The notes under the pieces are model-generated. The model worked only from the letters and a program-made list of their open reading frames with translations, was not told where the DNA came from and searched no databases. From contig NW_019028986.1 of assembly GCF_002105155.1 (NCBI RefSeq), forward strand, positions 816,501 through 880,500: a stretch of 64,000 nucleotides of DNA, in the 5' to 3' direction. This stretch comes from Lobosporangium transversale. Its lineage: Eukaryota > Mortierellomycota > Mortierellomycetes > Mortierellales > Mortierellaceae. Both the position numbers and the translations under genes were made by a program. This document shows positions 24,301-35,135 of this stretch, piece by piece; within the stretch, counting starts at the first letter, position 1; each line of letters opens with the position of its first letter.

Positions 24301-24867
24301 ATGAACGAGAAGTACGAACAAAGTATGATGAACGTTTCTATTTTCTTTTTCTTTTTTTTTTTGCTCTCGTTTGCGTTGTTTAGAGAAATTTCCGTCCAAA
24401 AGCCCTGATGCTCTACCTTTTTCAGCTTTCTTTCAACCATTTAAACAGCTCTACAGTGTTGTGAGTTGTGACCAGTGGGGTTATTCAGAGTAAAAATGAC
24501 TTTAATAAAAGGAGAGGGAGGGGGATCTGGTTCATGACTGTTACTTGGTCAGGTTCATTTTAAAAAAATAAAATAAAATAAAGTAAAATTAAAATTATTT
24601 CCTTTTATTTATTGTCGACCCTGTCCCGTCCCCTCTTGTTTATTCTATGCAAGGAGGTAGAGAGGCAGACGAAAAGCTCTGCTCAACACCTTAACAGTTC
24701 AAGAAAGGCACTTTCATTTCCTTCCATTTTCTTAAACGAACCCATGAAAACGAAAAAGAAAAGGTCTTTAATAAATAGTAAGCGGCCTTTTTTAATATTT
24801 TACTCTATACCCTGCCGAGACTCTTTCTTGTATTCATCGTCCTCTACTTTGTACGGTGCTAGACAAT

Positions 24868-24900
24868 GGGAAAGGGAAAGGGAAAGGGAAAGGGAAAGGG
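24868..24900 (+). repeat. (GGGAAA)5GGG tract, G-quadruplex candidate
   Basis: Six runs of three G separated by AAA. Four such runs with three-base loops satisfy the usual G-quadruplex pattern on the plus strand. Confidence 0.8.
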
Positions 24901-26565
24901 TCCAGTCCCAGAGATTGCATAGGTTTATGTCTCTATCTATCAATTTCTATTTTGGTCCTCTCATTTCCTCCATTGATAAAAATGACAATGGGAATAACAC
25001 GCACGATTACGAAAGGATTATGGCTGACTTGGTTTTGCTAGGGAATCCTATTGTGTGAGGATAATGCATGTTAGAGACCGAATCCAGGCCCGAGAGAGCG
25101 GAGTCATCATTTAAAATTCCCCATCAAGTCGTCCATCGAATGAGCCTTTCGTTTAAATTATCTTCTGTACACTCTTGTTTGAAAGAAACGAACGGGCCCT
25201 TTATTACTTCAAGACCGGAGAAAAAAAAAAAAAAAAAAAAAAAAAAGAATTATAGCTTGACCGAAGCAAGTTTGAGTAACGGGCGGGAAGTGATGCTTGG
25301 TGACACGATGCATGTACGCTGATTACTAGCGATTACTAGGCATTACTAATTAACCGATTTACCGCTAATTGCTGATGCTATATACCTTCATTGCTTATCA
25401 CCTTCTCCCCCTCTTTCGATGGCACCCTGTTGCTATTTTTTTTTTATTTTTTTTTACCCTCAGTACCTTCCAAGAGCCGACAGGGCATCTATTTTATGTA
25501 TATATATATATATATATAGTGATGATGATGATAATGATGATCCAAAATGCATGCCTTATTTATTTTTTTTTTTTCCTGTTATGTTATTTTATATTTTTGT
25601 CCGAAATGGTGGGAGGGATGCAAGGTATAGAAAAAGGAAAAAGTGATGATATGCATTGATTGGGATGCTATTGGATAGGCTACTTTGGCTGATTATAGCA
25701 GAGGATGGATTATAGGAATGCAAAGTATATACGATGTAACATGCAGAGGATAGCTGTAAAAAAAAAAAAAAAAAAAAAAAAAAGTGCCGTCATGAGCCCA
25801 CCGTAACTGCAACTGGTTTTTGTTGTTTTTAGTTTCTCCTCCATCCCTGACAATACATAATATGTAAATGATATAGTAATAATTCAGAGGAAAGAAGGTA
25901 CATTTGCAGTTATATATATATATATATATATCAATAGAGAATAGATGGATTGAATAAGACAGTGTATTATAGTACTAGAATACATGCTTTATATGTTGAT
26001 TATGATAAATAAATACATATATACATACTATTACAATACATGTAACATGTAAACATGTACGATGCTTCAGATATGCAATATAGTTTCAATATAGCGTTTT
26101 AAAATATACAAACATTCAATACCCAAATGATCCCCTACACTCTTCTGCTCAATGGTTTAAAAAGGGGGCAATCTGTCCTTCCCCCCACTTCTCAATTTCT
26201 CTTTCCTACTTCCTCTACTCTCTCACTCTATTCTTTTCTTTTTTGTGTTTGTTCTTTCTCCACTCTTCTCTCTCTCTTTCTCTCTCGACATACAGAGTTA
26301 TCTTATCTCGTTATAGCAATTGCGTTATATCTTCAATTGCAATCATTGAATTACTTTCGATCTTTTTTTTTTTTTTTTTTTTTTTCTCCCTTCCTATCCT
26401 CTTCTCTCTCTTCCCATCTTCTTCTTCTTCTTCTTCTTCTTTCTACTCCTTCTATTACTTATCACTCACTACTTTCATTTTTCTTTTCTCATCAATCAAT
26501 CGTTCATCTAACCCCCCCCCCTTCACTCGTATACGTTATATTTTCGAAACCTCCTTTGCACAACC

Positions 26566-28917
26566 ATGGGCGCTACTCATTCATCAACGCGCGCCACATA
26601 CAACGGCACAACTGGTTACTACACCACCAACCCTTCTGCCGTAAACAAGTACGGCGGCAACGCAAAGGGTCGCCGTTCCTTCTCAAAAGATCATCTTCAT
26701 CGTCAATATAACAAAAACATCAACAATAGCTGTGGACAATTACACTATCCAACCTCGAACACCAGTAGCAATAACCTTCACCCATCATCAGCCTCCTCAC
26801 CCTCCTCATACCCCTATTATGGTCATCCGCAATATAACAATACTCACAATCATCATCACCATACGACTTCCAGCCCTCTTCATGTCTCGCCTCCAACAAG
26901 TAGCAATGCCTCATCACATTCATCATCCCGACATCGGATTTTCGGTCGGAGGCGATCCTCTAACCAAACAGTCGAGTCTCTGTCATCAAGTCTAGGATCA
27001 GTGGCAACCTATTTCGGCTCAACACCCAGCAATGGTGCCCTTCAGCCTGACCCACAACATCAAAACAATAACAAACCCCGATATTCAGAAGATTGTCAAT
27101 CCCTTTCAGACAGTCAGGAATTCCGATGGTTGCATGGTCGACGATATCACAACACATCAAGTCTGTATATGCTTCCCAATGACACTGACGAAATTGACAG
27201 GTAAAAAAAAAAAAAAAAAAAAAAAATACATCTATACATATACATGTATATACTTGTAATATGTATTGTTGATCAATATTTGTCTATCTGTCTATCTGTC
27301 AATCTATCTATCGATCTATCTATCTATCTATCTATCTTTCATCCCCCCTCCTCTCCTTCCTCCACCCCTTTCCTCCTTCCATGATTGTAATCATCTTCAC
27401 CCTTATTCATCTCTTTCACATATGCAAATAAGCCAATTGAATTCTTTTTGATCTGATGATCTTTGGATCGTAGGACGAGATATGATTTGACAATACACAA
27501 AAGAAAAAAGCCTTTTTTTTCCCTTCCCTTTCCTTTTCCCTTTCCCTTTCCCTTTTCTTTTCTTTTATTTTCTTTTATTTTATTTCAGCCCTTTCAAAAC
27601 CAAGTCGTGACAAAGCCCAGGATATATTTTATGTCATTTTATTTTATTTTATTTTATTATATTTTTCTGCTCGTGAAAAAAAAAAAAAAAAAAAAAAAAA
27701 AATCGAATCTCCGTCCTCTTGTGTTCAACCTCTTTTTTTTTTTTTTTTTTTTTTTGTCCATTCATGCAATGAAGTTTTCGGTTCTTGACATTCGACAGGT
27801 TTAGGAAAAAGAAAAGAAAAGAAAAAAAAAAAAAAAAAAGGCTTTTTTCGTGTCTCTCTTTTACGGTGCTTCGTGTCTTCCCTTTCTTTCATTACTTTTT
27901 TTTTTATGTTACAGCGGTGAGAGGAAGAATGAATGAGGTGAAGAAGGTGAGAGGGTTCAAGTAATAAACTTTTAAAAAAAAGGCATCTCGGAGGAAATTA
28001 TTACCTCCTTTTTTCCCTTCTTTCATGAAATGAAAGGGTATGGATGGATGTAGGGCAAAGTATAGATGTGTTTGGATATGTTGTAAATGATAAGGTGCAA
28101 ATGAGGGTTGTTGCTTGCATGTTTGATGAGCCTTTTTTTTTCTTCTTCTTCTTCTTCTTTATCTTTATCTTTCTCCCCCTGTCCCCTCTTCCTCTGTGTC
28201 TTCCTCCTTTTTTTTTGGCTCTCATGGATTCATCCCACAGAAAATAAAACCTTTCGCCCTCTTTTTTTTTATTATACATAAATGTGTATACATGTATAAA
28301 TATATATATACCCGGAATATTATTGTCATTTTTAATTTAATTGAGATTTTATTATCTTTTTTTTTTTGGAGCGGACAAAAAAAAAAAAAAAAAAGGGCGA
28401 AAAAAAGAAAATACGCCCTATCCAAAACAAATAATTATCTCAATGGACATATCTAAATCATCGAAAAAAAGTCTTTGGCTCTCATGAACTTTTTGAACTA
28501 ACTAAAAAAAAAATATATATATATATTTGTTTCTCGAATTTTAAAAATGCTTAGATTACATCTTCAACACTATCTATACAAGATGGTCATGGGTGATAAG
28601 AATATTCATGTTCCTATTCCCAAGGAGAATAGTCGAGTTATCGATCTCGGATGTGGCCCCGCCACTTGGACGATGGTAGGTTTTATTTATTTATTTATTT
28701 ATTATTATTATCATTGTATATGTGATTCCTACTTGATGAGCACGGGGTCTTGTTTATTATTTTATTATATATATACCATCGTTGTCGTCGATGACTGGTG
28801 GAGTGTGGTTTTTCTTTTTCTTTTTCTTTTTCTTTTTTTTTTTTTTTTTTTTTTCTAATGAGGGTTGTCAATGTTATACAAAAACAAAAAAGGTGTTTTG
28901 AAGATTGTGCTACTATC

Positions 28918-28948
<31 letters not shown>

Positions 28949-29476
28949 TGCTCGGAAGTCAATCCGATCGACCATTTTTGTTTGTTGTTGTTTGGGTTGT
29001 TCACCTTGGTTTTGGCAAAGATGATGCCATTTTTCTTTTTTGTTTGAAGCTTCGAGGTCTGGAAGTTGAAAAAAGGAAGCTCTTGGGAATTTTTTTTTTT
29101 TTTAAAGAGCTGATGAGAACAATGTTGGATACCCGATATGGAGTCTTTTTTTTTTTTTTTTTTTTTTTTTTTTGTTCCATGGTTCCTCCTCCCCTTCTCC
29201 TTCCACATTGGCTCTTCTATCCCTCTCATTTTATTTTGCTCTCGCATCTTCTCCCTCCCTACCCATCTTTATCCATCCCCATTCCTTTCCCCTTTTACTC
29301 CCCCAGGATATGATGTATTTCACGACATCGATCATAAACACATGCTCATATCCTTATATTCCATATCCCCATGCTCATTCACAGGCAAACAGGCACAGAC
29401 ACATACACAGACATTCAATCATTCAATTTAGCCTGATACAATTACAATTGTCTTTAAAAATCATTTTGCCGCGCAG

Positions 29477-29507
<31 letters not shown>

Positions 29508-29610
29508 GTGAGAGAAAGAGAAAGAGGAAGGACAAGGCAATGGCAGGGGAGGGGCTATTGCGTTATTTTGCAGAAAAGAGGGCTCGAGCGTTTGAAAAAG
29601 TTCCCCCCTG

Positions 29611-29643
<33 letters not shown>

Positions 29644-29683
29644 ATGGCCCATGCGACCGCGACCTTTCTTCAACGACAAGCGC

Positions 29684-29737
<54 letters not shown>

Positions 29738-29779
29738 TTACCTCCTCCTCCTCCCCCCCCCTTTTTTTTTTTTTTTTTT

Positions 29780-29812
<33 letters not shown>

Positions 29813-29867
29813 TTGTGTGTTGAATATTCTATGGTCTCATGGTTCAATATCAGGTGGTAATAGAAAT

Positions 29868-29900
<33 letters not shown>

Positions 29901-30672
29901 AACATTTGTAGGGGTAGAAGGAGGAAAGAAGATCTAAAGAAGATGCATTGTCCATTTGATTGTGGTACACATGTGACGCTTTTTGCAAACTCTAAAACCT
30001 TTAATTTCTTTTTTTACTTTAAAAACTTTTTAGGATATGGCAACAGAAATGACATCAGTCAACTTTGTAGGCGTAGACATCTCACCCATCTATCCAGCCC
30101 TGATCCACCCAAGGAATTGTAATTTCTATCGTGAGGATATTCTCCAGGGGATCGCATCTCAACCGGACAACTGTTTCGATGTGGTCTATCAACGGAATGT
30201 GACCACCGGTTTCACAGTAGAGCACTGGCAACGATCCTTTCAAGAGGCATTCCGGCTCTTGAAACCGGGTGGATGGTTCGAGAGTGTGGAATCGGATTGT
30301 TCCGTTCATTCGGGAGGCCCCTTCCTGAACATGTGTTTTGATCATGTGAAGCTCTCGATGGCCTCTAGGGGAGTAGACCCAACAGTGGTCCGGTCATTGG
30401 ATCGGATCATGATCGCCACAGGATTCGTAGATGTGCAGGTGAAGGAGTATTGTGTCCCATTGGGTGAATGGGGTGGCAAGACCGGTCAGCTATGGAAACA
30501 AAACATCATCTCGATCTTGGAGACGGTGAAGCCTCATCTGGCAAAGGCTGGTCGAATCACAGAGGGACAAGTCGGGGAGATGATCCAGTCCATGAATCGA
30601 GAGTCGAAGGATTATCGGGCTTACCAAACCATTTATGTGACCTATGGACGAAAGCCTCCTTCTTCATCTTAA
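26566..30672 (+). CDS. SAM-dependent methyltransferase, LaeA/UMTA type, with disordered N-terminus
   Basis: Three exons join in phase: 26566-27200, 28555-28675 and 30034-30672, giving 464 residues. The N-terminus MGATHSS fits an N-myristoylation signal (Gly2, Ser6). About 185 residues of Ser/His/Asn-rich disorder follow. The catalytic part starts near DTDEIDRLHLQHYLYK and holds the class I methyltransferase motifs: VIDLGCGPATWTMDMA (motif I, SAM loop), VGVDISP (acidic residue after beta2), FDVVYQRN (motif IV-like) and RLLKPGGWFE (post-motif). This family includes LaeA, regulator of secondary metabolism, and many uncharacterised fungal UMTA proteins; the substrate cannot be named. Exon 2 was placed because it exactly bridges the conserved HLQHYL..DLGCGP block. 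Introns of 1,354 and 1,358 bases are far longer than others here and full of homopolymers. Confidence 0.85.
27201..28554 (+). repeat. Intron 1 of the methyltransferase gene: microsatellite-rich
   Basis: The intron contains a TCTA/TCTG tetranucleotide array at about 27281-27340, CTTTTC-type repeats at 27520-27590, A and T tracts and a CTT block near 28142-28160. No nested gene was seen. Confidence 0.6.
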
Positions 30673-30695
30673 TGAATGATTTGAAGATTCTTTTT

Positions 30696-30727
<32 letters not shown>

Positions 30728-30734
30728 TTTTTTC

Positions 30735-30765
<31 letters not shown>

Positions 30766-31049
30766 TCTATGTATCATGATGTATATGACCGAACCACCCC
30801 CCACCTTCCCAAAGTAAGAAAAAGAAAGAAAAAGAAGGAAATGAAAATTGTACAATAATAAAATAAATGTTTGAAAATATTTGACTACATGTACAAAGTG
30901 TGCTAAAAAAAAAGAAAAAAAGTCTAAATCGTTTCATTGGAAATGGCCTTGCGCGCTGCAGGAGCATTCTACTTTATTTTCGTTCCAAGACATGGAAGAC
31001 ATGGAAGACATGGAGGCGCGATTTAGGATCTATCCAAAGAGGTCTAGTT
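30673..31049. other. Convergent intergenic region
   Basis: The region between the methyltransferase and fucokinase stops has CTTTTT units (30690-30735) followed by a TA repeat (about 30739-30764). It probably holds both 3' UTRs. No gene is seen. Confidence 0.6.
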
Positions 31050-33601
31050 TCACGGCATGACAGTATGGTTCTCATCTCCGACATAAACGATCAATCCGGT
31101 AGTGTCTACAGTTGCCTCCCAAATCCACATCGAATCTTCTTCCTCCTTCTCTTCCTCTAATGATGATGATGATGGTGATGATGGTGATGATGATGATGAT
31201 GATGATGATGATGACGTTCTGGCTTCTTTTTCTTCTTTTCCATCTCCTGTTTCTACTACTTGTGCTGTACCTCCTTGACTCTTATCCTTATCCTTATCCT
31301 TTTCCTTTTCCTTTTCCTTTTCCTTTTCCTTTTCCATAGCCATGGCTCTCTTGACATTGTTTATCACAGTATGGCGATCATGTTCAGGTTTGAGCAGAAC
31401 GGCCAAGAAACCGCCGCCCCCGGCTCCAGCTAACGTGGCGCCCTCTAGGAAGGGTTCCAAATGAGCTAAAAGTCTTTTGACGATAGGAGGATGATTCAAT
31501 GTGGTATTGGAAAGGAGTCGTTTGGCAGCAAAATATCGTGTCATGATTGCTCCTATTTCTGAGAAAACGGATCCATGTTGATGTTGAAAAAGAAGAGCTC
31601 TTTCACAACGGGTGGCATCTTTTGAAAGTTGATCCATAGTCTTGACTACTGCATCGTCTCGACCAGCCCAATTCATTAACACGGTCTGAAGAAGGTTTTT
31701 GGCCAGTCGAGTCTTTCCTGTATAGATCAACAATAGTCGTGAATTGAACGTTTGAATGAACTCATCCGAGACATCAATTGTCTTTGTATTCAGCTTGAAT
31801 AATAGAGAAGAAAAGAAAAGAAAATGAGTACAAGTATGAGAGAGAAGGATCAAATGGATTTACAATTGAGTTTTTTTTTTATTTTTTATTTTTTTTACCT
31901 TGATGGGTAGACCAATGTCGCAAGTCGAGACTTTAAATCCTGGTAACACGCCACCAACTTGATCTTGCCAACCACCACCTATGAGAATAAAAACAAGAAC
32001 CATAAATCAATATTTTGTGATTTTTTTTTTTTTTTTTTTGCTTTTTGCTTTTTGCTTTTATAAAGAAAGACTTGCCAGTGTTCATCATCTGCTCGACTTC
32101 CAATGTCATGTACAGCAAATCGTCCGTCGTATAGGCTTCTCCTTTAAGAGTCTTGAGGACTGCTAGGATTGCAGCTGCAAGGATACTACTTGTGCCCATC
32201 CCTAAAGAAAAAAAAAGAAAAAAGAATACAAAAAATACATTGGTACAGGTTTGTTTGTAAATGATGTTGGGGGGGGGGGTCCAGTTTTAGTCGAGACAAA
32301 CTAGAGAGATTACCTGATCCAATGGGTAAGGTCGAACGCACAACCAATTCCAAACCTCCTCCGGTATGTTTCAAGGCATCTGCAACGGTCTTGAAGGGAA
32401 CATCATCGTGTCTTTGGGCTGTGATCCCTAGGATGCCCGAAGCAACAATGCATGCCTTGAGAAGTGCACAGGGTACGAGAGGATCTGCATGATCTCGGAT
32501 TTGGTCTAGAGAATAATAATGTTTTGGCGGAATGTTTGGGTCGTACGAGAGTGATAAAATCAAACTGGGGTGTGTCACATAATATTGTTAATAAGAGTTA
32601 AAAATAAAAATAAAGAATAAAAACAAAAACAAAAATAAAAATAAAAATAAAAGTTGTAATAAAAATAAATTTTCTTTACGCTTCCGTCCGACGAGCTTTA
32701 ACAGAATATGGAGCCTAAAGATTTTTTTTTTTTTTTTTCGTTCATCATGTCATGCCATGCATTAGTGAAAAAAGGTTAAAAGATGAAGATGACATAAGAA
32801 AAATGCAAAAAATGCAAACCAATGGTCAGAATTAGATAATTAGCTTTCGGGATAGTATGATTTAGCTATCAAAAAAATAAAATAAAAAAAAAAACTATTA
32901 TAACCAGTTCAATTAAAGAGTGTTTTTCTTCTTACAGTGTTATTCACTTTGACAGCAACATTGACAACCTTGCCACCATGCTCATGGCTATTATGAAACA
33001 AAAGAATAAGAAATATAAGAGTGTTTTTTCTTTTTATTTTCCATTTTTTTATTTTATTTTATAATACGTATATATATTTATATGTTTAAACCTTACGTGA
33101 TGGGAATGGTATCAGTCCATCCTCCTGCAAGGTCAATTCGAGCAGGAGCTGAGGCATAGACATAAGTCCCTCTGGGTACTTTGATGGGTCTATAACTAGT
33201 CAAGGGACGCGTTGTAGTAATGTCGGGCGCAGATTCAAGTCCAGGTCCGGGGATAAACATATTTTCCAGACCGACATTGAGTTGATCACGTCCTAGTTCT
33301 ACGCGATCACTATTAGAATATGTCATTGAAGGTTAAATAAAAAGAAAAATAAAAATAAAAAGAAAAATAAAAATAAAAAGAAAAAGAAAAAGAAAAAGAA
33401 AAGAAGGAATGGAATGTGCAAAAGAGATGTGGAATGAAGAGATGAAAGAGCATGAGAGAGAATGAAGGAAAGAAAAGAGAGGGGGTAACACATAAACCTC
33501 GCGATGTGGTTGGCTACCGAAATTATGTAAACAAGGATCACAGGGGGTTGGTTACATTGAGATGGGATTGCAGATTTATGCAAATGTTTGACCTCGGACA
33601 T
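31050..33601 (-). CDS. FUK: GHMP-family sugar kinase, C-terminal half of L-fucokinase
   Basis: Eight exons join in phase: 33498-33601, 33097-33309, 32936-32987, 32680-32714, 32314-32564, 32076-32201, 31899-31978 and 31050-31793, giving 534 residues. Signatures: SAPARIDLAGGWTDT (GHMP motif 1), THEHGGKVVN, LPIGSGMGTSSILA (ATP-binding motif 2), TGGGWQDQVGG, IYTGKTRLAKNLLQ and LAGAGGGGFL (motif 3). These match the kinase half of human or plant fucokinase, which phosphorylates L-fucose in GDP-fucose salvage. The pyrophosphorylase-like N-terminal half is absent; nothing upstream to 35 kb encodes it. Before the last strand there is a low-complexity insert, (KE)n(KD)n then Ser runs, coded by tandem repeats. 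The junction at 32075 uses a GC donor (G|GCAAGT). The start at 33601 is the least certain part. Confidence 0.82.
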
Positions 33602-33719
33602 CCCGTCCTAACACATTTTACCCTCGCCACAGAAGCAGTGGCAGTGGCAGTGGCAATGACAATGACAATGAGAATGACAATGAGAACGACAGAGAGATCG
33701 ATAGCGATAGCAACAAAAA

Positions 33720-33760
<41 letters not shown>

Positions 33761-35135
33761 GCAGCAACGGACACAGGGAGTACAAACAAAGAAAGAAAGA
33801 AACAAACAAACAAACAAACAAGCAAGCATTCTGTCGCTCTTCTCTTCTTCTCTCCCTTCTTTTTTTTTTTTTTTTTTTTTTTTTCTTTTGATCTCGCTCT
33901 TACTTGCACTCGTACTTCTACTCTTTATTACTCTTACTCTTACTTACCCTTATATACTTACTTTGCACTTTCTTTGGTTGCTAATCCGTTCATTTTACTT
34001 CTTCTTTCTCATTTCTGCCTAGTTCTGTGTGCGGATGGGCATAGTCAATGTTTGCATGTGTATCGGATGTATCTGGTATAGGATATATGGTATATACATA
34101 TATGGATATGATATATCTGGGTCTTTTTCATCTAATTATGCTTTTAGCCAATGACATTGGGCGTGACTCTTCCCCCCCCCTTTTTCGTTTGTAGCTGCGC
34201 CTAATTGTTCTCATGAATGAATGACGAGAAATGAGAGGGTGAGTAACATTGGAAGAGAAAAAAAAAAAAAAAGTTGAGAGCATTTTTTGGTTGAGGTTCA
34301 ATCATTCAATTGCTGTTGTATCGTGTGTGTTGTGTAGATTAATGAATGAATGGATGCATCAAACAAAAAAGGGTTTGACCATTGAGAAAAAAAAGAAAGT
34401 CTCTTCGTTTTCCCACATGCCCCAAAAAAGACATTTTCCCTCCTCTCTCTCTCACACAACTCTTACTCTCTCTCTCTTTTCTTTCTTTCTTTCTTTCTCT
34501 CTCTCTTCTGTCCTTTTCTTCTCTAATCCTTTTCATCCATTCATTCATTCACTCACTCATTAACTCATTCATTCATTCATTCATTTGTCCTTTTTATTTT
34601 TATTATTCTTATTCTTCATTCATTAAGATCCATCCGTGGATCCTCTCTCTTCCTTTTTATATTGCCTTATTGTTCGACTAGACCCTAACCGACAGGCACC
34701 CTAGCTCGAATTTTAATTGCAATTTCCCTCTCCCTTTTTTATCCTTCGCGACTTTTTTTTTTTATTATTTTTTATATTCAATCATGGCTTACTTCTACTT
34801 GACCTCTGGAGGCCACGTTGGCCGTGAAGTCGATCTAGCATAAGGCACTTTCCTTACAACCCTTACAAATAACAAATAACAAAAAACAAATAACAAAAAA
34901 AATTACCTTCGAAACCCCTTCAAGGCCCAGCACTAAATAACTTGTTCATACCCACCATCCACAACAAAAAAAAAAAAGAAACTTTTATCTTCAATATTTC
35001 TTTTCCATTTCTGGTCCTCTTTTCGGAACCATATCCCAATTGCTTTTATTTATACTTTGGGTCACGTTGCTGATCTCTGTCGGCCCATTCATTCTCCCAT
35101 CACACAAACAAAATTACAAAACTAAAAAAAAAAAA
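33602..35135. other. Divergent intergenic region between fucokinase and GATA genes
   Basis: It holds A/C/G-rich short repeats (acaacg units, about 33640-33780), a T tract at 33861-33884, CT-rich and CATT repeats (about 34440-34600) and a 19-codon upstream ORF. No other gene is seen. It presumably contains both promoters and the GATA 5' leader. Confidence 0.55.
34784..34843 (+). promoter_or_regulatory. Upstream ORF in the GATA-factor leader, 19 codons
   Basis: ATG at 34784 opens a frame encoding MAYFYLTSGGHVGREVDLA, ending in TAA at 34841. It is the only ATG between there and the GATA start at 35136, so scanning ribosomes would meet it first if transcription starts upstream. It could attenuate translation. 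I do not recognise the peptide. Confidence 0.4.

Larger units (their letters stand above)
17163..26565. other. 9.4-kb gene desert with dense simple repeats
   Basis: I found no supportable coding exon on either strand. The region has A/T tracts of 18-32 bases, TA repeats (about 18974-18993, 20080-20100, 25500-25518, 25913-25931), a CT repeat (20867-20901), several imperfect short tandem repeats (21390-21415, 21597-21675, 22128-22200) and a duplicated hairpin-like motif (18843-18910 and 19350-19412). The last 400 bases are C/T-rich and are probably promoter and leader of the methyltransferase gene. A non-coding RNA, a long regulatory region or a centromere-like segment cannot be excluded from sequence alone. 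Confidence 0.55.

Noticed and set aside
17163-26565. CRISPR array or phage-like structure among the tandem repeats
   Set aside because: Repeats are simple microsatellites without spacers, and the DNA is eukaryotic.
28676-30033. Open frames of up to 300 codons inside methyltransferase intron 2
   Set aside because: They are translated homopolymers and trinucleotide repeats (poly-Phe, poly-Lys, poly-Asn) without domains.
33608-33829. Cys/Arg/His-repeat minus-strand frame upstream of the fucokinase
   Set aside because: Product of short tandem repeats; all three minus frames are equally repetitive.
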